From Natribaculum breve (GTDB lineage Archaea; Halobacteriota; Halobacteria; Halobacteriales; Natrialbaceae), in assembly GCF_023008585.1 (NCBI RefSeq), contig NZ_CP095390.1:62001-126000 (forward strand): a stretch of 64,000 nt of DNA, written 5' to 3'. The stretch's first letter is position 1. Each line of letters begins with the position of its first letter. The position numbers and the translations under genes are program-made. Below the pieces are notes generated by a model, which worked only from the letters and a program-made list of their open reading frames with translations, was not told the origin of the DNA and searched no databases. Below are positions 36,954-45,621 of this stretch, piece by piece.

Positions 36954-38024
36954 TCAGTCGAGGACGTCGGTGATCGGGTCTGCGCCGGTGACCTCGCGCT
37001 CGAGCGCGGAGAGGGTGTCCTCGCTCAGGCCGACGAGGTGACAGAGCGGGTTGCCGGGGTAGACGACGGGGTTCTCGAGGACGCCGACGATCAGCCCGGT
37101 AAAGGGTGCTTCGACGGTGTCGATGTCGTCTTCCTCCTTGAACGGATTCGTGATCGTACAGATGACGTCGCCCTCGTAGACGAGGCCGCCGCGGCCGTGT
37201 TTCATGTCGACGATGCCGCCCGCGTCGGCTCGAAGCCACGTCTTCTCGTCGGCGTCGTCGATGACGGTCCGCCAGCCGGGCCAGTGGACCGAGGAGTCCC
37301 GGTGGAGGCCGAACTCGGCGAGGACGCTCGCGACGCCGGTGAGCGCGCGATCGATGAGGCCGCGCTGGAAGCGGTGGGCCTCGCCCATCTCGACGGTGAT
37401 CGTGGGGATGCCCGCTTCGGTCGCCTCGCGACGCAGGGTCCCGGAGGGCCCCTCGCCGGAGATGATGACGTTCGAACCGAACGCCTTCGCGACCCGCTTG
37501 ACCTCGGGCCGGTCCACGTTCGCCCGGACGTGGAGCATGTTCGTCCGCCCGCGCGTCGACGTGTGAAAGTCGACCCCCAGGTCACAGGGTTCGATGAAGT
37601 TCGTGAAGATTCGGTGTGCCATCCGCTTTGCACTCGTCGACCCCTCGCGGCCGGGGAACGACCGGTTGAGGTCCCGGTCGTAGATCGGCAGGTATCGTTC
37701 CTGGGCGAGAAAGCCCGGCACGTTCATCACCGGCAGGCAGACGAGCGTCCCGTGGAGTACCGAGTGGTCCCAGTCGTGTGCGACCTCGCGGACGACCTCG
37801 ATGCCGTTGAGTTCGTCGCCGTGTGCGGCCGCAGAGAGAAACACCGTCGGCCCGGGGTGCTCGCCGTTGATTACCGTCACCGGGACCCTGACGGGGTCGC
37901 CGAGGTACGTTTCGCTGATCCCGTAGCGAATGTTCGCCGACTCGCCGGGGTCGACGCGACCGCCGTTGTACGTGAATACGTCGCTCTCGTCGGGCGGCTC
38001 GGTGCCGGTGTCGACGTCGCTCAT
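36954..38024 (-). CDS. succinylglutamate desuccinylase/aspartoacylase family protein
   Basis: A 356-residue zinc-dependent deacylase-like protein of the M14-related AstE/AspA group. Zinc motif AAHGDELNG (His and Glu), the later His in DLGVDFHTSTRG and the catalytic-type Glu in ITVEMGEAHRF are visible; the C-terminal about 100 residues form a biotinyl/lipoyl-like beta domain. Substrate unknown. The ATG at 38024 is preferred over an upstream extension of low quality. The stop codon is the duplicated target of element B1. Confidence 0.88.
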   Translation of the reverse strand: MSDVDTGTEPPDESDVFTYNGGRVDPGESANIRYGISETYLGDPVRVPVTVINGEHPGPTVFLSAAAHGDELNGIEVVREVAHDWDHSVLHGTLVCLPVMNVPGFLAQERYLPIYDRDLNRSFPGREGSTSAKRMAHRIFTNFIEPCDLGVDFHTSTRGRTNMLHVRANVDRPEVKRVAKAFGSNVIISGEGPSGTLRREATEAGIPTITVEMGEAHRFQRGLIDRALTGVASVLAEFGLHRDSSVHWPGWRTVIDDADEKTWLRADAGGIVDMKHGRGGLVYEGDVICTITNPFKEEDDIDTVEAPFTGLIVGVLENPVVYPGNPLCHLVGLSEDTLSALEREVTGADPITDVLD

Positions 38025-38220
38025 ACGTCCCTGTCGGGGGCGAGCACATAAAGCGTGTATCATAACGTCTGCTGGCGGTCGTTCCCGGAGCAACCACCGG
38101 ACAGCTTGCGTTCTCCGGGAAACGGCGACAGCAGGTATCATCGCTCGAGGCGATCGGCGTCGACGTAACGCGATTTCGGTCGGCGCATAGGTTTTGTAAC
38201 ATGCTCACATACGTCTGCGC

Positions 38221-38976
38221 ATGGAGCTTCGCGAGGCTACCGTCGACGACGCCGACAGCATTCGATCGATCGCCCACGCGTCCCTTCGATCGTCGTACAC
38301 CGACTTCCTCGACGAGTCGACGATCGACGACGCCGTCGAGCAGTGGTACAGCGACGACACCCTCGAGGGGGCGTTCGAGAGCGACCGCGTGCTCTTTCTC
38401 GTCGCCGAAGACGACGGAACGATCACCGGATTCTCCCAGAGCGAACTCGTCGGCGACGGACACGAGACCGGGCAGATCCTCTGGTTGCACGTCGATCCCG
38501 ACCACCGCGGGGCCGGGACGGGCGTGCGGCTGCTGGTTCGCACTCGTGAAGAACTCCTCGAGTTGGGGGCCGAGGAGATCCGGGGTCTCGTCCTGGCGGA
38601 CAACGAACTCGGCAACGAGTTCTACGCGAACCACGGCTTCGAGCGCGCCGGCACGCGCGAGATCGAAGTCGGTGACGAGACCTACACCGAGAACGTCTTC
38701 GTCGGGGGCGAACTCGAGAGCGACGAGACGTGGCGTGCGATCGAGGAAGTTCAACTGGACGGGGAGACGGTCTACGTCAGTTACGGGGAGGCAGTACGCG
38801 GATCGAAAGCGCCGTTTTATACGGCTTACGAGAGCGAGGAGGGGACGCGTCGGTACAGCTGGTTCTGTGGGAACTGCGAGAGCGTCGACATCGCGATGGA
38901 CACGATGGGACGGGTCGAGTGCAACGTCTGTGGCAACCGTCGGAAGCCGACGCGCTGGGACTCGGCCTGGCTGTGA
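38221..38976 (+). CDS. GNAT acetyltransferase with C-terminal zinc-ribbon domain
   Basis: A 251-residue fusion. Residues 1-160 are a GNAT domain (starts MELREATVDDADSI; acetyl-CoA loop VDPDHRGAGTGVRLL; NHGFERAGT). Residues 165-251 form a second domain with CGNC and CNVC pairs, a probable zinc ribbon. The acyl acceptor is unknown. A 406-bp stretch after it (38977-39382) holds no gene or repeat that I can support beyond a possible promoter TAAATACG near 39330. Confidence 0.85.
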   Translation: MELREATVDDADSIRSIAHASLRSSYTDFLDESTIDDAVEQWYSDDTLEGAFESDRVLFLVAEDDGTITGFSQSELVGDGHETGQILWLHVDPDHRGAGTGVRLLVRTREELLELGAEEIRGLVLADNELGNEFYANHGFERAGTREIEVGDETYTENVFVGGELESDETWRAIEEVQLDGETVYVSYGEAVRGSKAPFYTAYESEEGTRRYSWFCGNCESVDIAMDTMGRVECNVCGNRRKPTRWDSAWL

Positions 38977-39382
38977 GACTCTCGAACGGCAGTCCGTGAC
39001 GCCCGGTCGCGTCCCGTCTCGAGTGCGACCGCGTCCGATCGTATCGGCCGGCGACCGAGCGATCGACGCCGATACGCGGTGATTTCTCGCGGTAGGTCGA
39101 CCGATAGGTGCCGTAAGCCCGTCGTACCGACGTCGAAGGCCGCGATCACGACGAGTCGATCTGGGGACGCGACGTCTCGTCACCTCGATAACGGTCGGCA
39201 GGCGATCGAGACCGTTCCGCTGTAGTCGGCGCGTTCGTCGCTGTCCGGACCGTATAACAAATGGTCGATCCGTCCACCTGCCGGGTGTGTCAGTCGATCT
39301 GCAACCGCCGAACCGTTTAGTTCGCGAGTAAATACGCCGTTCGGCCGGTTCGCTCGCACACCGTCTCGAAGCTACCTACGAC

Positions 39383-40852
39383 ATGGTTACACGAGAGCAC
39401 ATCGTTCGCGGGTTCAAGGCGACGCTCGCTGCACGCGCCGTCTACATGATCTCGAGCGGGCTGTTGATGTTCGTCCTCGCCAGGTACCTCCTCGAGCCGA
39501 GCGCCTACGGTTCGCTGTTCTGGGCGATCGGGATCCTGAGCATCGTCCAGCTCTTTGCGGACTTCGGCATCGGGAAGTCCGCGTCGCGGTACTTCGCCGT
39601 GTATCGCGAGCGCGATCCGGGGCAGATCCCGCACCTGATCCAGTCGACGATCGCCTACAAAACGATCCTCCTCGCGCTGGTCGCGTACTTCCTGTTGATC
39701 TTCCACGAGCGAATCGCGATCGCACTCGGCAATCCCGACGCCACGCCGTTTCTCGCGGCGGGGATCGCCTACATCGCCGCCTCCTCGTTCCACGGCTTCA
39801 CGCAGGTCGCGTTCCAGGGATTCAACCGGCTCGTCTACAGCGCCGCCGTCCAGGCGATCGGCGGCGTCACCCGTCTCGTGTTCGCCGTCGCGTTCGTCCT
39901 GCTGGGGTTCGGTGCGCTCGGTGCGTTCTTCGGCTACATCGTCGGCTACGCCGCCGCCGGCACGTTCGGCCTCGCCGTCCTCTACTACCGGTTCTACCTG
40001 CAGTACGACGCCGCACCCACGTTCGAGTCGGGGCTCCCCAAACGGCTGCTCGAGTACAGCGTCCCGCTGGCGGCGACGCGGAGTTCGAACGTCATCGACA
40101 AACAGATCGACATCGTCCTCGTCGGCTACTTCCTGAGTCCCGTTGCCGTCGCCTTCTACACGCTGGCAAAGCAGATCACAGACTTCGTGCTCGCCCCCGC
40201 CGCCTCGCTCGGGTTTACGATCTCGCCGAACTTCGGCGAACAGAAGGCGTCGAACCAGCTCGAACAGACCCGGGCGCTCTACCAGACCGCACTCACCAAC
40301 GCGTTGTTGCTCTACGTGCCCGCGGCCGCCGGTCTGGCGATCGTCGCCAGGCCGTTCGTCCGCCTCGTCTTCGGACCCGATTACCTCGGTGCGGTCCCCG
40401 TCTTGCAGGTCTTCTCCGTCTTCGTCGTCCTGCAGGCGGTCCTGAACGTCACGACCGACGGGCTGGACTACCTCGGCCGCGCCCGGGAGCGGGCGCTCGC
40501 GAAGGGGGTCGCCGCGATCAGCAACTTCGGACTGAACGTCCTCCTCATTCCGATCGTCGGGGTGGTGGGCGCGGCGGTGGCGACGGTGCTCACGCACTCG
40601 ATCTACGCCGGCGTGAGTTTCTACGTCGTCCACGCGGAACTCTCCTTGCAGCTCGAGGAACTCGCGGCGTCCGTGAAACGAATCTGTGCGATCACCGGCG
40701 TGATGGCCGTCGCCGTCCTGCTGGCGACGCCGCTGGTCTCCGACGTGCTCTGGCTGGTCGGCGTGATCGGACTCGGCGCGGGGACGTGGGCGACGCTCGC
40801 GGTCGCGAGCGGACTGGTCGACCTCCAGGAAGTTCGCACCGCCCTCACGTGA
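39383..40852 (+). CDS. oligosaccharide flippase (Wzx/RfbX-like)
   Basis: A 489-residue membrane protein of the MATE/MVF-type polysaccharide transporter superfamily with about 12-14 hydrophobic segments. The start MVTREHIVRGFKATLAARAV and the mid-section ATRSSNVIDKQIDIVLVGYF are typical. It would flip lipid-linked sugars for glycoprotein or polysaccharide assembly. No glycosyltransferases are next to it, so its pathway is unclear. Confidence 0.88.
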   Translation: MVTREHIVRGFKATLAARAVYMISSGLLMFVLARYLLEPSAYGSLFWAIGILSIVQLFADFGIGKSASRYFAVYRERDPGQIPHLIQSTIAYKTILLALVAYFLLIFHERIAIALGNPDATPFLAAGIAYIAASSFHGFTQVAFQGFNRLVYSAAVQAIGGVTRLVFAVAFVLLGFGALGAFFGYIVGYAAAGTFGLAVLYYRFYLQYDAAPTFESGLPKRLLEYSVPLAATRSSNVIDKQIDIVLVGYFLSPVAVAFYTLAKQITDFVLAPAASLGFTISPNFGEQKASNQLEQTRALYQTALTNALLLYVPAAAGLAIVARPFVRLVFGPDYLGAVPVLQVFSVFVVLQAVLNVTTDGLDYLGRARERALAKGVAAISNFGLNVLLIPIVGVVGAAVATVLTHSIYAGVSFYVVHAELSLQLEELAASVKRICAITGVMAVAVLLATPLVSDVLWLVGVIGLGAGTWATLAVASGLVDLQEVRTALT

Positions 40853-40933
40853 TAGCGGGAGAACCGGCTGTAAGTTCCTGCCAGACTTTTCGCGTCTGGC
40901 AACGCTTTTCCGGTGGGCGGGAGTTTATCGAGT

Positions 40934-42277
40934 ATGACCGCTGAGGAGCCCGTCCGCGTCGGGGTATTGAGTCTACACACGAGCAAAGAGAGCAAGGCGA
41001 TCTGTAACGCCGTCGAGGGCCTCGGCCACCACGCGGAGTGGCTCCGAAGCGAGAACACCACGATCAGGGTTCGAGACGGCAGCGTCACGCTCGAGCCCGA
41101 GGTCGACGTGATCGCGAACCGGATGCTCCTCTCGAACACGGAACAGCCCTGCGAGGAGCTCGGACTGTCGAACACGCTCGCCCAGCTCGTCCCGATGCTC
41201 AACGAGCCGAGTACGACGCTGACGGCGACACACAAGCTCTCTACGGGGGCCGCACTCGCGGCGAACGACGTTCGCGTGCCGGACGTCTTGCTGGCACTCG
41301 CCTCCGATCGTCTCAACGCGGCCCGCGACGAGTTCGGCGAGGAAGCGGTGTACAAGACGGCGATCGGGACCCACGGCGGCGGTACCTGGAAGGTCGGCCC
41401 CGAGGACCCGATCAACGCGAAGGTTGGCAACCGGTACGCCTTCCTGCAGGAACTCGTCGATCGCGACGGACAGCGCCACCGGGACGTTCGCGTCTACGTC
41501 GTCGGCGGCGAGGTCGTCGCCGCGATGTACCGCTACGCACCGGACAACGACTGGCGGACCAACGTGGCCCTCGGCGGATCGGTCGAGGACGCGACCGAGG
41601 ACATCCCCGAGGAGGTCCGCGAGATGGCCCGCCGCTCCGCCGAGACGATCGGCCTCGACTACGCCGGCGTCGACCTCGTCGAGGGTGAGGAGGGCTGGTT
41701 CGTCCTCGAGGTCAACCCGACCGCGGGCTTCAAGGGGTTGTACGAGGCGACCCGCGTCAGTCCCGCCCCGTACATCGCGAAACTCGCCATCGAACGCGCC
41801 GGTGGCGAGGTCGACGACGACCGCGTCGAAGAACTCTCGACGACGCTCGACGACTCGATGCCCTCCGCGATGCCCGCTGCCTTCTCGGTCACCGAGGCCG
41901 AGCCGACCGACATCGGCTACACCGAGGAGGTCGTCCTCTCGGGAACCAGCGGTTCGAAGTCCGTCATCGCCAAGTCCGACACGGGCGCGACGCGGACGAG
42001 CATCGACACGCGCCTCGCCGCCGACATCGGTGCCGGGCCGATCAAGTCCATCACGAAGGTGAAGTCGGGCAGCAGCAAGCGATCGAAGAGCCGACCCGTC
42101 GTCGACGTCGTCGTCGGCGTCGGCGGCAACCAGCACACCGTCACGGCGAGCGTCGAGGATCGCGGTCACATGGACTACCCCGTCTTGCTCGGCCGGGACA
42201 TCCTCGAGAACTACCGCGTGGACGTCAGCAAGCGCGTCGACCGCGACGCGCCGGATAGTCCCGAAGAAGAAGAGTAA
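40934..42277 (+). CDS. RimK-type ATP-grasp ligase fused to RimK/LysX-like aspartic protease domain
   Basis: A 447-residue protein. Residues 1-295 are an ATP-grasp ligase (KTAIGTHGGGTWKVGP; VYVVGGEVVAAMYR; WFVLEVNPTAGFKGL) of the kind that adds amino acids to peptide or protein carboxyls. Residues about 315-435 are a retropepsin-like domain (AKSDTGATRTSID with the DTG triad; PVLLGRDIL) often encoded beside RimK. The start is the ATG at 40934. Its TAA stop is the target duplication of element A2. Substrate unknown. Confidence 0.85.
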   Translation: MTAEEPVRVGVLSLHTSKESKAICNAVEGLGHHAEWLRSENTTIRVRDGSVTLEPEVDVIANRMLLSNTEQPCEELGLSNTLAQLVPMLNEPSTTLTATHKLSTGAALAANDVRVPDVLLALASDRLNAARDEFGEEAVYKTAIGTHGGGTWKVGPEDPINAKVGNRYAFLQELVDRDGQRHRDVRVYVVGGEVVAAMYRYAPDNDWRTNVALGGSVEDATEDIPEEVREMARRSAETIGLDYAGVDLVEGEEGWFVLEVNPTAGFKGLYEATRVSPAPYIAKLAIERAGGEVDDDRVEELSTTLDDSMPSAMPAAFSVTEAEPTDIGYTEEVVLSGTSGSKSVIAKSDTGATRTSIDTRLAADIGAGPIKSITKVKSGSSKRSKSRPVVDVVVGVGGNQHTVTASVEDRGHMDYPVLLGRDILENYRVDVSKRVDRDAPDSPEEEE

Positions 42278-42384
42278 TACTGCTGGACAACACGGTTCAG
42301 ACCTCGATCGCACTCGAGACGCTGTCGCCACGGCGACAGCCGGCGAGACGCGATCGAGTATTCACTGACTGTTGTCCAGTAGTA
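42278..42384 (+). mobile_element. family A palindromic element A2 (107 bp)
   Basis: Ends TACTGCTGGACAACA and GTTGTCCAGTAGTA, central hairpin GCTGTCGCC-ac-GGCGACAGC. Flanked by TAA at 42275-42277 (the stop codon of the upstream gene) and TAA at 42385-42387. It is the best-preserved family A copy. Confidence 0.9.
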
Positions 42385-42430
42385 TAAGGCAACCGACGAG
42401 GTTTTTCCGCTCGCGTCCTATCCTCGATCG

Positions 42431-43027
42431 ATGGCGTCAGATCCCGAAACCGTCCTCCAGCACGATCCGGTCATGGCCGACCTCCTGGCGCGCTACGACC
42501 CCCATCCGATCGAGCCGTTCGGCTGCGAGTACGAACGGCTGTTCGTCTCGATAGTCAACCAGCAGCTGTCGACCGCGTCGGCGACGGCCGTTCGCGAGCG
42601 CGCGTTCGAGGTTCTCGACGGCGACATCCGCCCGGAGACGGTACTCGACGCCGACGGGGAGGCCTTGCTCGAGGCCGGGCTCAGTTCGCAGAAACTCGAG
42701 TACGTCCGCGAGGCCGCCCGCGCGTTTCTCGAGCGCGATTTCACGCGAGCTGGGCTCGCCGACCGATCGAACGAGGACGTCGTCGCAGAACTGACGTCGA
42801 TCCGGGGGATCGGCGAGTGGACCGCCCGGATGTACCTCATCTTCGTCCTCGAGCGCCCCGACGTGCTCCCGCTCGGCGACCTCGCCGTCCGTCGAGGTAT
42901 CGAGACGCTGTACAACGACGGCGCGTCGTTGACGCGCGCGGAGATGCGCGAGATCGCCGAGCCGTGGCGTCCGTACCGGAGCCTGGCGACGCGGTACGTC
43001 TGGGCCGCCTACGAGTCCGACGAGTGA
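42431..43027 (+). CDS. DNA-3-methyladenine glycosylase (AlkA-like, HhH-GPD)
   Basis: A 198-residue base-excision enzyme. The helix-hairpin-helix and GPD motif LTSIRGIGEWTARMY followed by PLGDLAVRRG supplies the catalytic Asp. N-terminal segment SIVNQQLSTASATAV is typical of the AlkA/Mag family. It removes alkylated bases. It lacks the N-terminal beta domain of E. coli AlkA, as usual for short archaeal forms. Confidence 0.92.
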   Translation: MASDPETVLQHDPVMADLLARYDPHPIEPFGCEYERLFVSIVNQQLSTASATAVRERAFEVLDGDIRPETVLDADGEALLEAGLSSQKLEYVREAARAFLERDFTRAGLADRSNEDVVAELTSIRGIGEWTARMYLIFVLERPDVLPLGDLAVRRGIETLYNDGASLTRAEMREIAEPWRPYRSLATRYVWAAYESDE

Positions 43028-43037
43028 TTTTCCCTCG

Positions 43038-44903
43038 TCACTCGAGGTGGTGGTAGTCGAGTTCGTAGCCCGCCTCGAGCGCCTCCTGGACGGCGTCGCT
43101 GGGTTCGGCGACGCCGCGGCGGCGAAGCGTCATTCCGGTTCCATCGTCGGTGATCGTGAGATTCGCTCGCCAGGACGGGTCGGTCTCGGGATAGTCGGTG
43201 CGATGATGTGCGCCGCGAGACTCGGTGCGCTCCGTCGCCGCCCGGAGTATCGCGTCCGCCATGGTGAGGCTGAACGCGAGGTCGACGGCGAACTCGAACG
43301 ACCGGGACGTCCGGTCGCCCTCGACCCGGAGGTCGGCCGTTCGGTCGCGAAGCGCGGCGAGCTTCCGTCGGCCCTCCTCGAGACTCTCCTCGTCTCGAAG
43401 GATGCCGGCGTGGTCCCACAGCAGGCCGCCGAGGTCCGACAGCAGTTCCTGCGGGGTGACGTCGCCGTCTGCGGTCTCGAGTGCGGCGAGCGCACGAAAC
43501 TCCCGCTCGGCGAGCGCGCGCTGGCCGTCGGGGAGGTCGGGGTCGTCGTCCGCCTCGGTCACGCGGTCGCCGACGTGTTCGCCGACGAGTTTGCCGATGG
43601 CGACGGTTTCGGCCAGGGAGTTGCCGCCGAGACGGTTCGCACCGTGGACACCCGCCACGGTCTCGCCGACCGCGTACAGTCCCCCGACGCCGGTCTCGCC
43701 AGTTCGGAAGTCGACGTCGACGCCGCCCATCGTGTAGTGGGCGGTCGGCGCGACCTCCATCGGCGCGTCGGTGATGTCTACGCCGAGCGACTGGAACCGC
43801 TCGTACATCGTCGGGAGGCGTTCTTTGACGTACTCCGGATCGCGATGGGAGACGTCGAGGTAGACGCCGCCGTTCTCGGTCCCTCTGTCCTCTCGTAGCT
43901 CCTGGGCGATCGCCCGGGCCACCACGTCACGGGCGTCGAGTTCCATCTGGTCCGGCGAGTACCGCTCCATGAACCGCTCGCCGTCCGCGTTGTAGAGTCG
44001 GCCGCCCTCGCCGCGAACGGCTTCCGTGACGAGCCTCCCGTCCCACTCCTGGCCGTAGCGTGCGCCGACCATTCCCGTCGGGTGGAACTGGACGAACTCG
44101 ACGTCCAGCAGCGTCGCCCCCGCCTCGAGCGCCATCGCCGGTCCGTCGCCGTTGTTCTCGTCTGCGCGCGAGGAGTGGCGGTCGTACAGCGCGGAGAAGC
44201 CGCCGGCGGCCAACACGACGTGGTTCGTCCGGAACAGGAGGTCGTGGCCGTCCTCCATGTCGAAGCCGACGGCACCGTAGACGCGGCGACCGTCCGACAG
44301 CAGCCGCGTGATCATCACGTTCTCGCGGTAGGGTACCTCGAGTTCTCGGGCCCGCTCGATCAGCGTCTCGAGCATCGCCTCGCCGGTCCGGTCGCCGACG
44401 AAGCAGGTGCGCCGGTACGACTGTGCGCCGAAGTATCGCTGGTCGATTCGCCCGTCGTCGGTCCGATCGAACGGCGTCCCCCACGTCGCGAGTTCGCGAA
44501 TCCGATCGGGCATGTGTTTCGTGGTCAGTTCGACGGCCTCGGGGTCGTTGAGGAAGTGTCCCTCCTTCAGGGTGTCCGCGGCGTGGATCGTCCAGTCGTC
44601 CTCGTCGTCGCGCGATCCGAGGGCGGCGTTGACGCCGCCGGCCGCCCACGTCGTGTGGGCGTCGCCGTGGTCGCGCTTGCCGACGACCAGCGATTCGACG
44701 CCACGCTCGGCCAGTTCGATGGCGACTCGAGCACCTGCTGCTCCCGCGCCGACGATCAACACCGGGACCGATCGCTCCTCGTACTCGACGGGACCGTCCC
44801 CTCGAGTCGCTCCGTTCGTCGAACCGTCGACGATACGCTCGACGTCACCGATCTGCACACCGCCGCCGGGCCTTTCGTGGTCACTTGGGGACGTGTCTGT
44901 CAT
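43038..44903 (-). CDS. FAD-dependent oxidoreductase, SdhA/L-aspartate oxidase-like
   Basis: A 621-residue flavoprotein; ATG at 44903, just inside a TTG. VGAGAAGARVAIEL binds FAD; AHTTWAAGGVNAALG occupies the position of the SdhA flavinylation loop; FHPTGMVG, MELDARDVVARAIA and HGANRLGGNSLAETVAIG follow. The middle part looks more like NadB, the tail more like SdhA. A second copy beside the true sdhA of this window, without nadA/nadC or sdhB partners here. Could be an L-aspartate oxidase or a fumarate reductase-like enzyme. Confidence 0.8.
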   Translation of the reverse strand: MTDTSPSDHERPGGGVQIGDVERIVDGSTNGATRGDGPVEYEERSVPVLIVGAGAAGARVAIELAERGVESLVVGKRDHGDAHTTWAAGGVNAALGSRDDEDDWTIHAADTLKEGHFLNDPEAVELTTKHMPDRIRELATWGTPFDRTDDGRIDQRYFGAQSYRRTCFVGDRTGEAMLETLIERARELEVPYRENVMITRLLSDGRRVYGAVGFDMEDGHDLLFRTNHVVLAAGGFSALYDRHSSRADENNGDGPAMALEAGATLLDVEFVQFHPTGMVGARYGQEWDGRLVTEAVRGEGGRLYNADGERFMERYSPDQMELDARDVVARAIAQELREDRGTENGGVYLDVSHRDPEYVKERLPTMYERFQSLGVDITDAPMEVAPTAHYTMGGVDVDFRTGETGVGGLYAVGETVAGVHGANRLGGNSLAETVAIGKLVGEHVGDRVTEADDDPDLPDGQRALAEREFRALAALETADGDVTPQELLSDLGGLLWDHAGILRDEESLEEGRRKLAALRDRTADLRVEGDRTSRSFEFAVDLAFSLTMADAILRAATERTESRGAHHRTDYPETDPSWRANLTITDDGTGMTLRRRGVAEPSDAVQEALEAGYELDYHHLE

Positions 44904-45044
44904 CAATACGAGATAGGTACCGTACGCGTATAGGCGTCTCGCAGGTTGCCGTTTCGTACACTCCGTCTCCGAAACGTGTCAGATGAAATCCGGAAAATCC
45001 GCCACCCGAACGTTCACACGATCGCGTCAGGCGTCAGGCTCGGC

Positions 45045-45518
45045 TCAGTCGGCTCGAGTTCGTCCCGCCGACGGAAGGTCGTCCGTGAACGCATAGTGTG
45101 CCCCGACGCCGGCGAGTCCGGCGACGGCCACCCGCAGCCCCGTCCCGACCGTGACCTCGAGGTATCCGAGGGCGAGGCGTCCGAGCGGTTCCGAAGCGGC
45201 GTCTAGCAGCCCTCGAAGCGCGAACTGGCAGACGGCGCTGCCGATCGCCGCCCCGAGAAACAGGACGACCGCGAACGCGGCGTACGATCCCGACTCGCCG
45301 AGCCAGCGGACGGCGACGACGCCGACGACGAAGACGCCGAGCGGTTCGACGAGGAGCGTGAGGAGGTTGGTTCCGATGGCGAGCGCCGAGAGTTCCGCAG
45401 TCGTCTCCAGTCCGAAGTACTCGAATCCGATCGTGGTGCTGTAACGGCTCAGGACGGCGACGACGCCGGCGGCGACTGCGACGAGGAATCCGACGACCAG
45501 GGCGTTTCTGGAGGACAT
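45045..45518 (-). CDS. hypothetical four-helix membrane protein
   Basis: A 157-residue protein with four hydrophobic segments (about 7-25, 44-68, 77-97 and 118-140) and few charges. No recognised family. It stands alone between the flavoprotein gene and the metal ATPase gene, with normal haloarchaeal composition. Confidence 0.6.
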   Translation of the reverse strand: MSSRNALVVGFLVAVAAGVVAVLSRYSTTIGFEYFGLETTAELSALAIGTNLLTLLVEPLGVFVVGVVAVRWLGESGSYAAFAVVLFLGAAIGSAVCQFALRGLLDAASEPLGRLALGYLEVTVGTGLRVAVAGLAGVGAHYAFTDDLPSAGRTRAD

Positions 45519-45621
45519 ACACCCGTAATGAACTGTCAGAAATAAAAGTATACCGGCAGCTCGAGTGCGCCGACGTCGGGTCCACCGCGATCCGACCGCA
45601 GTCGACGCAGCGAACCGTGCG

